From NCBI RefSeq assembly GCF_021729145.1, contig NZ_JAJSLW010000002.1, forward strand, positions 427,943 to 491,942: a DNA stretch of 64,000 nucleotides. Direction: 5' to 3'. Positions 1 through 9,618 of this stretch are shown one piece after another; positions within the stretch are counted from its first letter, which is position 1, and each line of letters opens with the position of its first letter. A program made the translations under genes and the position numbers. The notes below the pieces were generated by a model that was not told the DNA's origin, made no database searches, and saw nothing but the letters and a program-made list of their open reading frames with translations. This DNA is from Membranihabitans maritimus. Lineage in GTDB: Bacteria; Bacteroidota; Bacteroidia; Chitinophagales; Saprospiraceae.

Positions 1-696
1 ATTGTTGCTTTGATGTGGAAGGGGAGGTCAGGTGATGACTTTCTGGTTTATGAAACGGGGTTTGCGGAAGTAGAAGAAATAGTATTGGATGATGGTTCTG
101 TAATCACACTAAATGCCAATTCAAAGTTGGAATGGGCGAAAGACTGGAAAGATAACAACAGAAGGAAAGTGTTTTTATCGGGAGAAGCATTTTTTGATGT
201 GGTATCCATCTACGAAGGAAATGATACTACCAAAACTCCTTTTATAGTAGAAACACATGATTTATCAATTCGCGTGGTGGGAACAGCCTTTAATGTGAAA
301 AGCAGGGGTGATCAAACCGATGTGTATCTTGACGAAGGAAGCGTGGAGCTAGGCTTGCATGAAAGAACCGATACCTCCGTATTTATGATACCGGGTCAGC
401 TGTTGAGTTATTCGGTAGCTACTACTCAGTTGGTTGAAGGTAATGGGAATATTGATCAAAGTGCTTCCTGGAAGGATGGATCATTTCAATATACCAGCAA
501 GAAACTTGATTACATTTTGACAAGCATTGAAGATATTTATGGAAAAGAGTTTGAAATTACTGATATGGATCTCCTGAATCGAAAGTATTCAGCTGTATTC
601 CCTTATTCGGATTGGGAGGTTGTGAAGAAATCAATAGAATTATTGACAGGCGTAGATTTAGAAGAGAAACAAGGAATAATTAAAATTAAAAAGTAA
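1..696 (+). CDS. FecR family anti-sigma factor (C-terminal part, 5' end outside window)
   Basis: This is the periplasmic part of a FecR-type regulator that senses an outer-membrane transporter and controls an ECF sigma factor. The reading frame is open to base 1 and begins in what looks like the end of a membrane segment (IVALMW), so the true start and the partner sigma gene lie upstream. The FecR core is visible (LDDGSVITLNANSKL, FLSGEAFFDV, VVGTAFNVKSR, YLDEGSVEL). It is followed by the usual C-terminal STN-like/DUF4974 domain (roughly 60 residues ending KQGIIKIKK). It lies about 110 bp upstream of a susC gene with its own N-terminal STN domain, the partner expected for trans-envelope signalling. 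The family call is secure; the ligand is inferred only from context. Confidence 0.93.
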   Translation: MVALMWKGRSGDDFLVYETGFAEVEEIVLDDGSVITLNANSKLEWAKDWKDNNRRKVFLSGEAFFDVVSIYEGNDTTKTPFIVETHDLSIRVVGTAFNVKSRGDQTDVYLDEGSVELGLHERTDTSVFMIPGQLLSYSVATTQLVEGNGNIDQSASWKDGSFQYTSKKLDYILTSIEDIYGKEFEITDMDLLNRKYSAVFPYSDWEVVKKSIELLTGVDLEEKQGIIKIKK

Positions 697-697
697 A

Positions 698-740
698 AAC
701 GAAGACCGGTCTTCATTGGCCGTGATCCCGGTCTTTCGTT
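698..740 (+). promoter_or_regulatory. Hairpin in the fecR-susC leader
   Basis: AACGA-AGACCGG (698-709) pairs with CCGGTCT-t-TCGTT (728-740), a 12-bp stem with one bulged T. The left arm also lies inside a perfect 14-bp palindrome, GAAGACCGGTCTTC (701-714), so two mutually exclusive folds are possible. No T-run follows, so it is not a canonical terminator. It could be a processing or attenuation element that sets the ratio of fecR to susC mRNA; that role is inference. Confidence 0.5.
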
Positions 741-809
741 GGTAATTGTAAATCATTAATCTTCCTGGAAGAATTAATTGTCTTCCGGGGAAAATTAAAT
801 CACACAAAC

Positions 810-3800
810 ATGAAATTAAATTTTTTACCTAGAAAAAAGAAAATTCCGGGACTTCAATTATTTCGGGATCTTTCACGAAGACGAAATGCCATGGTCTTTT
901 GTATTGCTGTTTTTGCAATGATTTTTCAGGTTCCTGCAATAGGGGCTAAAGAAAATTCGAATGTTGAGAAGGTTCTTCTGGCAGAAGCACTTCATGAATT
1001 GAGTAAAGATTTTAAGGTGTTTTTTAGCTATGATGAATCATCAATCAAAGATGTAAAAGTCGTGTATGAACCTGTAAAATATTCGTCTGTAGAACAGGCA
1101 GTTGAGACATTATTACAGGGGACCTCTATTAAGTATAAGATATTTGATAATCGATACGTAATCTTATACGAGGAGAACCAAAGGGCTATTCAATCACTAA
1201 AAGGAATGGTGAAGCATCTCGAGGATGTGATTAGTAATCAAGACAAAACCGTTCCGGTCCGGGAAAAAGTGACACCCGTACCTCTCTTACATCCTGCGCT
1301 CCAAAAGCAAATTAAAAAATTGGATATAAATATATCCGGAAAAGTCACAGATTCGGAAGGAGAACCTCTAATTGGGGTTAATATTCAGGAAAAAGGTGCT
1401 AATCGAGGTACTTCAACAGATTTAGATGGAAATTTCACCTTAGAAAACATCAATGAGAATGCGACATTAGTATTTTCTTATATCGGATATCAGACCAAAG
1501 AAGTGGTGGTTAATGGAAAAACATCATTTAATGTAATACTGGAAACCGATGCTTTTGGCCTGGATGAAGTAGTTGTTACGGCCTTGGGTATTACCCGTGA
1601 CAAAAAGGCGCTCGGTTATTCGGTCGGAGAAGTTGACGGGGAGGAATTAAATACCACGCCCCAGGTTGGTGTGCTCAATTCAATGCAAGGGAAAGTAGCA
1701 GGTGTTCAGATAGAACAGACCTATGGTGTTAAAGGTTCATCTGTGAACATGGTTATCAGAGGGGCGTCATCACTTAATTCAGACAATCAACCTTTATTTG
1801 TGATTGATGGTGTTCCGATCTATAATTCAAAGGATAATCTTTTTAATCAAGCTGATTTAGGAAATGCGATTGGAGATTTGAATACAGATGATGTAGAATC
1901 AATTTCTATTTTGAAAGGTCCGAGTGCAGCCGCCCTTTATGGCTCACGGGCTGCTAATGGTGTAGTACTTATTACCACAAAATCAGGAACAGGTCAGAAA
2001 GCAGGCTTAGGGGTAAGTTTTAATTCCTCTTTTGTAGCAGACCTTCCATATAGATATCTTCCAGTTCAGAATGAATATGCTTCAGGTCAAAATGGGGCAT
2101 ATGTTTTTCAAAATGATGCTTACGAATTTTGGGGGCCAAAATTAAACAACGGCTTCATTGCTCAACAAAGAAATCAGGATAGTCCCAGTGAATTGGTTTC
2201 ACATGAAAACAATATTAATCGCCAGCAGGATTTTTATCAAAATGGTTGGACGGTAGCGAATAATGTCGGTATCAGTGGGAATTATGAAAAAGCCAATTTC
2301 CGTGTTTCTTTAGGGAATTTTGATAATACGGGGATTTTACCAAATGTAGACTTGAAAAAGTACAATATTGGTATCAATGGAACGATGAATCTGACAGATA
2401 ATTTGGACGTTACTATAATGAGCTCAATCAATCAATCGAGTTCAGATAATCGACCGAATACAGACAAATCTTTCCGAACGCCAACCAGAGCCATTTTAAC
2501 TATTGGATCACAAGTGGATATGGAACCTTATCTTAATCCTGAAACTTGGTGGATGCCAGGTCAAACGGGAATCGTACAACGGAGATGGAAAGAGAGATGG
2601 AATAATCCTTACTTGATGCAAGAGTTGGCTACAACTGCATTTGATCGAACACAAGTATTAAATAAGTTGGAAATGAGTTGGGAGTTCATAGACAACTTAC
2701 GCTTTACCGCAAAATATATGAGAAGTCAATCCAATCAAAGAGCGACCAATCGGAGGCCATGGGATACGGTTGATGCAGTGAAAGGGAATTTTGATATTCA
2801 AAATTCAAGTTTTGTTGAGCAAAATTGGGAAGGACTTTTATCTTATAATCAAACTATTTTAAGTGACTTCGATATTAGTACCAACCTAGGTGGTAACCTT
2901 CGAACCAATAATATTGAAAACATTCAAAACTCAACTACCAATTTGGTTATTCCAGGGTTGTATACTATTTCTAATGGAGGTCCAGGTTCGGTGATTTACA
3001 ATAACTTTTTGAGTGAAAAGAAAGTAAATAGTGTTTTTGGACAAGCTTCTATTGGCTATAAAAGAATGATATATCTAGATTTAACTGCGAGAAATGACTG
3101 GTCCAGTACACTTCCCAAAGAAAATCGATCATACTTTTATCCATCGGCTTCACTTAGTATGATTCTAAGTGATATGGTTTCCTTGCCTGACTGGGTATCT
3201 TTAGCCAAACTGCGCGCAGGATATGCTCAGGTAGGTAATGACGTAGATCCCTATCAGCTTCAAAGATATTTTAACTTTGGAGAGGACTGGGGCGATGTTA
3301 AACGTGCCTCTTTATCTAAAACTGCTAAAAATGCACAACTAAAACCAGAAATAGCAACATCAATAGAATATGGAGTTGACTTATCACTTTTTGATAACAG
3401 GTTATCTTTAGATGGTACTTATTATGTTGTGGAAAATAGAAATCAGGTTCTTGGCATTAATACACCCATTACATCTGGTGCAAGCAGCAAACTTATAAAT
3501 GCTGGTTTGGTAAAGAGTCAAGGTTGGGATGTTTCCCTAAATGCCACTCTTATTCGGGAGAGTAACTTTACTTTTGATTTAGGATTGAATTTCACCAGAA
3601 ATAGAACGAGCATTATAGAACTTGCTGAAGGCATTGAATATTTTGGATATACACAAGGGTACGGATATTATTATACTTATCCAGGTGACGAAGTAGGATC
3701 TATTTACCAACGGCCTTTCTTCAAAGTGGAGGATGTTAATTCTGAGTATTATGGACATGCTATTATAGGTCCTGATGGAAAACCTGCTAGAGATCCAGAC

Positions 3801-4562
3801 CTTACGAACCTTGAAAAAATCGGAAACTACAATCCTGATTTTTTAATGGGAATACGTCCCTTTCTACAATTTAAGAACTTTAGTGCTACAGCAGTTTTTG
3901 ACTGGAGAGCAGGAGGACAATTTTATTCTGAGACTTTGAGACAGGGCAAAAATGATGGAAGGTTCCCAGACTACATTAATGGTAGTGCAGATTACGACCC
4001 TAATGGGGATATAGCACAGCAAATTAGAGACAATCCCGAAAAATATATAAATGAATGGATAGGTGGACGTGATGCAGAAGATGGTGGTTTTGTTTGGCAA
4101 GATGAGCAGAAAAGAGAGCAAAGAAGTTTTATAAACGCGTCAGGACAAAGAGTTTATGTGGATGATGCTAGTTTTGCAGTCGGAGTAAAAGTGGATGAGG
4201 ATGGTAATTATGTTGAAAATTTTGGTGGTCCTGGTACTCATTGGTTGGATCCTTATAATGCGCAAAAGGGTGTTGACAGGTATCTGGCTTCAGCCAACCT
4301 TTTCAGCTCTACTTATGTAAAAATGAGAGAATTGTCATTTATGTATAAATTTCCCAAAACTATAGTAGATAGGTTGAAATTGCAAAATCTCTCTGTATCC
4401 TTACTTGGTCAAAATTTGTTTGTCTGGACTCAACACGACGTATTTATTGACCCGGAAACGGCATATGTCAATAGCGGTGATACTAAACGAGCGGGATATG
4501 AATTCTATTCTGTAATTCCTTATACCCGTAGTTTTGGTGTGAAGTTAAATGTTGAGTTTTAA
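810..4562 (+). CDS. SusC/RagA-family TonB-dependent outer-membrane transporter with STN domain
   Basis: Predicted TonB-dependent porin that imports a large or charged ligand together with the SusD-like lipoprotein directly downstream. Visible order: a long signal peptide (about 1-46), an STN signalling domain (about 50-120, ending YVILYEE), a carboxypeptidase-regulatory-like domain (about 174-245: ISGKVTDSEGEPLIGVN, GTSTDLDGNF, SYIGYQTKEV), and a TonB-box-like DEVVVTALGI. The plug carries SusC signatures (VIDGVPIYN, SISILKGPSAAALYGSRA). A large beta barrel ends in FGVKLNVEF, with the aromatic C-terminus expected for an outer-membrane barrel. The TALGI..DKKALGYS form of the box region is the subtype usually paired with SusD-like_2 proteins, as here. 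The STN domain fits control through the upstream FecR. At 1250 residues it is full length. The substrate is unknown; the downstream genes suggest a phosphonate- or phosphate-bearing compound. Confidence 0.95.
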   Translation: MKLNFLPRKKKIPGLQLFRDLSRRRNAMVFCIAVFAMIFQVPAIGAKENSNVEKVLLAEALHELSKDFKVFFSYDESSIKDVKVVYEPVKYSSVEQAVETLLQGTSIKYKIFDNRYVILYEENQRAIQSLKGMVKHLEDVISNQDKTVPVREKVTPVPLLHPALQKQIKKLDINISGKVTDSEGEPLIGVNIQEKGANRGTSTDLDGNFTLENINENATLVFSYIGYQTKEVVVNGKTSFNVILETDAFGLDEVVVTALGITRDKKALGYSVGEVDGEELNTTPQVGVLNSMQGKVAGVQIEQTYGVKGSSVNMVIRGASSLNSDNQPLFVIDGVPIYNSKDNLFNQADLGNAIGDLNTDDVESISILKGPSAAALYGSRAANGVVLITTKSGTGQKAGLGVSFNSSFVADLPYRYLPVQNEYASGQNGAYVFQNDAYEFWGPKLNNGFIAQQRNQDSPSELVSHENNINRQQDFYQNGWTVANNVGISGNYEKANFRVSLGNFDNTGILPNVDLKKYNIGINGTMNLTDNLDVTIMSSINQSSSDNRPNTDKSFRTPTRAILTIGSQVDMEPYLNPETWWMPGQTGIVQRRWKERWNNPYLMQELATTAFDRTQVLNKLEMSWEFIDNLRFTAKYMRSQSNQRATNRRPWDTVDAVKGNFDIQNSSFVEQNWEGLLSYNQTILSDFDISTNLGGNLRTNNIENIQNSTTNLVIPGLYTISNGGPGSVIYNNFLSEKKVNSVFGQASIGYKRMIYLDLTARNDWSSTLPKENRSYFYPSASLSMILSDMVSLPDWVSLAKLRAGYAQVGNDVDPYQLQRYFNFGEDWGDVKRASLSKTAKNAQLKPEIATSIEYGVDLSLFDNRLSLDGTYYVVENRNQVLGINTPITSGASSKLINAGLVKSQGWDVSLNATLIRESNFTFDLGLNFTRNRTSIIELAEGIEYFGYTQGYGYYYTYPGDEVGSIYQRPFFKVEDVNSEYYGHAIIGPDGKPARDPDLTNLEKIGNYNPDFLMGIRPFLQFKNFSATAVFDWRAGGQFYSETLRQGKNDGRFPDYINGSADYDPNGDIAQQIRDNPEKYINEWIGGRDAEDGGFVWQDEQKREQRSFINASGQRVYVDDASFAVGVKVDEDGNYVENFGGPGTHWLDPYNAQKGVDRYLASANLFSSTYVKMRELSFMYKFPKTIVDRLKLQNLSVSLLGQNLFVWTQHDVFIDPETAYVNSGDTKRAGYEFYSVIPYTRSFGVKLNVEF

Positions 4563-4580
4563 CCACAATAAATAATAAAT

Positions 4581-6254
4581 ATGAAGAATATAATAAAAAT
4601 AATAGTATCTATTGCATTTATATCTTTTCTAAACTCATGTAGTGATTTTGATGAAATCAATGAGAGTCCGAATGATGTAAGTGAATTGTCTCCCAACTTT
4701 TTAATGTCCACTAATACTCGAAATGTAGCAAATTTATATAGTGAATTCGGCTACTGGGGTTCGAGAGTTCCTTCCCTCATGCAGTATTACCAAGTGGGAG
4801 ACAGCTATAAGGCGGATGAATTAAATGCCTTATTATGGGAACCGGGAGAAAGTAGTCCCTGGGAATCTATTTATTCAAGTTTAGTAGATGTTCAAGCAAT
4901 GTCTGATCTCAGTAAAGAAGAGGGAAACGTTTTTCTTGAGGCTGTAGCATTAGTTTATAGAGCTATATTAATTGATTTGGTATCAAAAATATATGGTGAC
5001 GCCCCATTTTCGGAAATAAACCAACTGGATGAAGGTCTAGTATTTCCAAAATATGATTCGCAGAAAGAAATCTATGAAACCTTGTTGGTTGATTTGAAGA
5101 CAGCAAAAAATATGATCGAAGGAATCCCAGGATCGGAGGTTCCCGTATTGGATGGTTACGATTTGTTGTATGATGGAGACAAATCCAAGTGGGTGAAGTT
5201 CGTAAATTCCTTGAGAATCAGAATGTGTTTATTACTAAACAATAAAAAAGGGGAGTTAGGAATAAATCTAGACTCAGAATTTCAAGATGCAGCGCAGAAT
5301 GTTTTTACCAGTAGTGAAGATAATGCAAGGTTAGAATATATTGGAAATTCTGAAGGAACTTCCTTTCGAGGAGGACCGTTTCGAGCTTCAGAATTAACGT
5401 ATGCTCGAAGAATGGGGAATGGCTTTCTAAACCTCTTACGCGATCGAAACGACCCGAGATTGTATAGATGGTTACGACCTGTAGAAAATCATTGGGTTAG
5501 AGGTCTTGCTGAAGCGACAACCATTCAACATACGGATCCTTTAGGTCAAACATTCCCTATTAATAATTTGCCATATCCGGACGGTTTTGATGATTTGGAT
5601 ACAAGTTTGTATGTTGGTTTACCTATTGGTAGTGCACAAACATTTATCACATACAATGCCGGTGGTGATGGTTCAGTGGAGCCTAAAACAAGCCCGTATG
5701 TAAGTAGATTGAGTGAAATTTATTTCCAAAATGCAAATGATTTAGTTGCCATGGAAATTATCACTTATTCTGAAGTTGAATTTATTTTGGCAGAAGCTGG
5801 CGCTATTGGAGCATTTGGAGTTAGTGATGCTGAAAGTCATTATAAAATGGCCATAGAAGCATCTATGGTTGAATGGGAAATATTTGATGATTATGTTGGA
5901 GGTTTTGATTTTGATGGATATTATAACCAAGAATCGGTTGACCTAAGCAAATCCGATAACGTACATAAGACCGTAATGACTCAAAAGTATATTTCAATGT
6001 TTTTTAGACCCGAACCTTGGTTCGATTGGCGCAGAACGGGGTATCCAGATCTTGAAAGACCAGTTGATTCAGATCAGCCGGTGTTGCCAATTAGGTATCA
6101 CTATGACACACCTAATCCTCCGGATCCTCAATATATTGAAGAATATAGTAAAGCCGTTGAAAATTTGGAAAGAACGGAATATGCGAATACTTCATCAAAT
6201 GATGATATCCGTTCTAAGATGTGGTTGTTACAGGGAACAGATAAGCCTTATTAA
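4581..6254 (+). CDS. SusD/RagB-family nutrient-binding outer-membrane lipoprotein (SusD-like_2 type)
   Basis: Surface lipoprotein that should cap the SusC-type pore encoded 18 bp upstream. The N-terminus is a lipoprotein signal with a cysteine about 20 residues in (FLNSC|S), followed by the family pattern FDEINESPNDVSE and the TPR-rich helical fold typical of SusD-like_2 (557 residues, normal length). The C-terminal region has the conserved MTQKYISMFF..EPWFDWRRTGYPDL block. The gene is intact and forms a two-gene unit with susC. A candidate terminator follows about 35 bp after the stop, so the downstream lyase may be expressed at a lower level or separately. Ligand specificity cannot be read from the sequence. 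Confidence 0.94.
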   Translation: MKNIIKIIVSIAFISFLNSCSDFDEINESPNDVSELSPNFLMSTNTRNVANLYSEFGYWGSRVPSLMQYYQVGDSYKADELNALLWEPGESSPWESIYSSLVDVQAMSDLSKEEGNVFLEAVALVYRAILIDLVSKIYGDAPFSEINQLDEGLVFPKYDSQKEIYETLLVDLKTAKNMIEGIPGSEVPVLDGYDLLYDGDKSKWVKFVNSLRIRMCLLLNNKKGELGINLDSEFQDAAQNVFTSSEDNARLEYIGNSEGTSFRGGPFRASELTYARRMGNGFLNLLRDRNDPRLYRWLRPVENHWVRGLAEATTIQHTDPLGQTFPINNLPYPDGFDDLDTSLYVGLPIGSAQTFITYNAGGDGSVEPKTSPYVSRLSEIYFQNANDLVAMEIITYSEVEFILAEAGAIGAFGVSDAESHYKMAIEASMVEWEIFDDYVGGFDFDGYYNQESVDLSKSDNVHKTVMTQKYISMFFRPEPWFDWRRTGYPDLERPVDSDQPVLPIRYHYDTPNPPDPQYIEEYSKAVENLERTEYANTSSNDDIRSKMWLLQGTDKPY

Positions 6255-6290
6255 AAACTACAGAATTACGACCTGAAAAATAGTATAAAA

Positions 6291-6336
6291 GGTATTTGTC
6301 AGACTCCGTCATTGTAGAATGCAAATACCGGTTTTT
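6291..6336 (+). terminator. Candidate terminator/attenuator after susD
   Basis: GGTATTTG (6291-6298) pairs with CAAATACC (6322-6329) across a 23-nt loop and is followed by a short GGTTTTT tract. The long loop makes it weaker than a classical intrinsic terminator. Its place just after susD fits partial termination or an mRNA-stabilising 3' hairpin. Confidence 0.45.
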
Positions 6337-6368
6337 GGGAATCAGTACTAAATAATTAAATTTAAATT

Positions 6369-7406
6369 ATGAGTTCTATAGAACGCAGAAAGTTTATTAA
6401 GATAGCAGCAATTTCAGGTGCTGGACTTTTGACAGGCAGTGCATATGCTACTTCCTCCTATTTCAATAATTCCAAGGATAAAATACAGGAGTTGCCAGGG
6501 GGAGCTTATGCCGTTATGATGACGCCATTTACAAAAGATCTAAAAATTGATTATCCTGCACTTAAAGAATTAATTAATTGGTATGAGAGAGCGGGAATTC
6601 GAGGATTCTTTGCCAATTGTGCCTCAAGTGAAATGTATGATTTATCTCCTGAAGAGCGATTAAACTTGACTCGTTTTGTAGTAGAAAATAGTAAAGTTCC
6701 GGTACTTTCTACCGGAACTTTTTCTGATGATGTACGTGAAAATGCCTCCTTTATAAAAAAAATCCATGATACCGGCGTAGATGGTGTAGTGATTATTACA
6801 AGTGTGATTGTAGGGAAAGATGCAAGTGACCAGGATTTTGCCAACTCTATTATGGAATTAGTTAATGAAACGGAAGGAATTCCCCTGGGTATATACGAAT
6901 GCCCAAGCCCGTATAAACGATTGGTTTCGCCGGAATTACTTGGTAAAATATCGGATACAGGCCGTTTTATTTACTTAAAAGATACTTCCTGTGATGCAGA
7001 AACTGTCCGTCAAAAAATAAAAGCGTGTAAAGGTTCAAAGTTGGGATTGTACAATGCTCATACTCCGGATATTCTGGATTCTTTGCGTCACGACGGTGCA
7101 GGTTCTTCTACTATTGCAAGTAATTATTACCCGGAGTTGTATGCATATTTGTGCAAAAATGCTAATAAAAAAGGAAAAAAGGAAGAGGTAGAATTAGTTA
7201 ATGATTTTATTCTTCGGAATGAGAAAGTTATTGGGAAAAAATATAAGATTAGTGCCAAATACTTTATGAAAATAAGAGGCCTGCCTGTCAATGTAAATAG
7301 CAGGACTTATAATGGGGCTTTAGACGATTCAGATGAAAAGAGGCTGCAAAATTTGTGGTCCGAACTTCAAATGCTAGCGGAAAAAGTAAATATTACGTTA
7401 GCTTAG
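6369..7406 (+). CDS. Dihydrodipicolinate synthase/N-acetylneuraminate lyase family protein with Tat-like leader
   Basis: Class I aldolase or lyase of the DapA/NanA superfamily, which makes or breaks C-C bonds next to a 2-keto acid through a lysine Schiff base. The likely catalytic lysine is K204 in IYLKDTS, and the family tyrosine is in GIYECPSP. The N-terminal substrate-loop region reads GFFANCASSEMYDLSPEER where DapA has a GTTGE loop, so it is not a housekeeping DapA. The N-terminus (ERRKFIK, then a hydrophobic stretch ending near SAYA) looks like a twin-arginine leader, predicting a periplasmic enzyme, which is unusual for this family. At 345 residues it equals a 300-residue core plus leader. 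It sits between the SusCD pair and phosphonate genes, so a role in trimming an imported substrate is plausible but unproven. Confidence 0.85.
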   Translation: MSSIERRKFIKIAAISGAGLLTGSAYATSSYFNNSKDKIQELPGGAYAVMMTPFTKDLKIDYPALKELINWYERAGIRGFFANCASSEMYDLSPEERLNLTRFVVENSKVPVLSTGTFSDDVRENASFIKKIHDTGVDGVVIITSVIVGKDASDQDFANSIMELVNETEGIPLGIYECPSPYKRLVSPELLGKISDTGRFIYLKDTSCDAETVRQKIKACKGSKLGLYNAHTPDILDSLRHDGAGSSTIASNYYPELYAYLCKNANKKGKKEEVELVNDFILRNEKVIGKKYKISAKYFMKIRGLPVNVNSRTYNGALDDSDEKRLQNLWSELQMLAEKVNITLA

Positions 7407-8200
7407 AATAAGAATATACACAATTCAGTAATACGGGTTTTATAAAAGCAAAATATCTTCCTTCATCTGGGCATTAAAATGTAGGATTATGGCGCTGGCT
7501 ACAATATTTGATTTAGGATTTGAAAGAATTGAAAATCTATTGTAAGACCGCTTTTTAAATTTTATTAGATACCTGAGCGATACGAATGGGTAAATTTCTA
7601 AATGGAGAAGTAGGTTGTTCCATCTTTCCCGGTATGAGGGATCCGGAGTCTTTCCACTGCCGAAAACTGACGGGATCAGTTTCCCTTTCCAGTATACCTC
7701 CTGCACCCATCTATTGAGGATTCAATTGAACTTTCCTGCATTTAATTGAGATATGCAAGGTAAATGATCATTGCAAATTTGCTTTTTCCCTTGATCTTGT
7801 TGGATATTAAGTGTTTCATCCCACCCAATGTCTCTATAAAACAGTAATATTCTTTCCAAAATATACTCTATTTGTCTCACTAAGTATTTGCTCCACAGCA
7901 TGGAATTGTTCCTTTTTTAATGAGGTTGAATCCAATATATTCATCAAATTCTTGTTATTAGGCCATTGATATATTGAAATTAAAATGTTCATCTTGGAGA
8001 AGAATTCATTCCCTCTATAAAGAGCTGACTTTAGAGGATTTTATATTATAATAGAGCTTAAATTTGGTTCTATTTTCAAGTAGAGGGGGAAGATTTATTA
8101 TTGCAATTACAATACCACCCATTGTGGATATCCTTTTCTATTGAACTAAGAATAAAATTTTTGTGAAAAAAAATACCTTTGTACCGGAATCTTTAAGTAT
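7407..8200. other. Long gene-free stretch with possible gene debris
   Basis: About 790 bp between the lyase and the XRE-cupin gene. I see no intact gene I would defend. Short open stretches exist on the minus strand (7440-7706, and 52 codons at 7834-7992), but neither has a recognisable family or a convincing start signal. A TACCTTTG at 8174-8181 matches the Bacteroidota -7 box and could serve the downstream regulator, although no -33 box is correctly spaced. Confidence 0.4.
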
Positions 8201-8785
8201 ATGAAATCTACAGAATATGTAACTCTTCAAATTGGAAATAAACTGCGGCAAATCCGAAAAGAAAAAAACTTTAATCTTTCTGAATTGAGTGCCCGCAGTT
8301 CTGTAAGTATTCCTATGCTTTCAAAGATTGAGAATGGTAGGTTAATACCTACATTGCCTACTTTACTTCAAATGTTGAGGGCCCTTCAGGTAGATTTAAA
8401 TGAGTTTTTTCAAGATATTAATTCCGATTCGGACTTTCCCGGATATTTTATGATTAAAGGAGATAGCTTGGAAAGGATTGAAAAAGAAGAAAACACTGTG
8501 GGTTTTGAATATTCATTTATTTTTTCAGAAGTCCTGGAAAGGTCTTCCATGGAAATATCCCACTTACTTTTAATGCCGGGAGCACAACGAGAAAAATTGA
8601 CAACTGCCGGAATGGAATATGTTTATCTGCTAAGGGGTGAAATAGAATTCGATCTGGATGGGAATACATTTAGCATGGCTGAAGGAGACTCGATTTTTTT
8701 TGACGGGAATATTCCTCATGTTCCGACCAACTCCGGCCTTGGACCAGCTGAACTTCTTGTATTCTATTTCATCACCATGAACTGA
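8201..8785 (+). CDS. XRE-family transcriptional regulator with C-terminal cupin domain
   Basis: Cytoplasmic repressor or activator of the HTH_3-cupin class. These usually bind a small metabolite or metal in the cupin and control nearby catabolic genes. The HTH spans about residues 10-65 (KLRQIRKEKNFNLSELSARS, SIPMLSKIENGRLIPTLPTL). The cupin spans about 110-190 (EYVYLLRGEIEFDLDGNTF, EGDSIFFDGNIPHVPTN). The length of 194 residues is normal. It stands alone between two gene-poor stretches and ahead of the metallophosphatase/phnA/phnY genes. That position makes it the best local candidate for regulating the phosphonate genes. Confidence 0.9.
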   Translation: MKSTEYVTLQIGNKLRQIRKEKNFNLSELSARSSVSIPMLSKIENGRLIPTLPTLLQMLRALQVDLNEFFQDINSDSDFPGYFMIKGDSLERIEKEENTVGFEYSFIFSEVLERSSMEISHLLLMPGAQREKLTTAGMEYVYLLRGEIEFDLDGNTFSMAEGDSIFFDGNIPHVPTNSGLGPAELLVFYFITMN

Positions 8786-9618
8786 ATCCTCAATTGAGGT
8801 ATCAAGGCAGTATGAATAAGTCAGTTTGGATGGAAAAATTACCATACTATAGTACCAAATATAATATTCAATGCTCATTGAGTTGTAAATGAGTTCGTTG
8901 AGTATATTCCAAATAGCTCTTGGTTGTCCAAAATTCGTGGGGAATGACTGCATCTCTTGCCTTCTCCTTACAAAATATCCTATTCGATTAAATTGTGATT
9001 ACTAAGTAAAGGAAGGGATGAACCAAGTTATCCATTTAGTATTATTGTCACCTCGAATGCAAAGAAGAATTGTAATCTAAAATAGATCAATAGGTATACT
9101 TTTAGATGGAGACATCAGAATGTCCAGGACTTACCCTGTCACTTGGGGGATGGGTGCCACCTTGACTATTTGATTCATTCAGAGCTTTTCCTTTTGGAAG
9201 GCGGTTTTCTTGTCACGCAGGTTTTAACTCCATTAGAACGGTTTACCCTTCCTGCATTGGAATATTCAACGGCAAATTTCTGCTGTTGTATATGGATAAA
9301 TGAAAAAGTCACTGCTGAAAATTCAATTTTCCTAATGGTTTTTTTTTAATTCCGTATCCTGAAATCCCCTGTCCGAGAATCAGACACATGTATCCTGCAG
9401 AATGTTGATGGAGAAAGTGACATTGATTATATAATACGTGAAAGGAGGTGCGGGAGATGAATTTAAATTGTAAAAGACCCCGGATTCTGGAACCGTAATT
9501 ATTCAATCGGGTGTTTTCACAAAAAGAAAAAATATTTCTCAATATGAAAATTAATAAGAAATTATATCTTTGAAAATATTAAAAACCGGGCTTTTGAACC
9601 TTCGTACAAATAGAATAT
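8786..9618. other. Gene-free stretch, possible decayed coding sequence
   Basis: About 830 bp without an intact gene. The part from about 9120 to 9540 reads in several frames with protein-like runs broken by stops and shifts, for example a 68-codon open stretch at 9143-9349. This suggests debris of a gene I cannot identify. A TATCTTTG at 9565-9572 matches the Bacteroidota -7 element about 47 bp before the metallophosphatase start, but a well-placed -33 box is not evident. Confidence 0.35.

Noticed and set aside
7440..7706. 88-codon open frame on the minus strand
   Set aside because: No recognised family, no start signal, and in a low-coding region; treated as debris or chance.
7834..7992. 52-codon open frame on the minus strand (MNILISIYQWPNNK...)
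   Set aside because: Too short and unsupported; no family, signal or conserved context.
7713..8794. 12-bp inverted repeat (ATTGAGGATTCA / TGAATCCTCAAT) flanking the XRE-cupin gene
   Set aside because: Short enough to occur by chance in this AT-rich region, with no target duplication or transposase.
9143..9349. 68-codon open frame on the plus strand
   Set aside because: Protein-like run only within broken frames of a probable decayed region; not a gene on its own.
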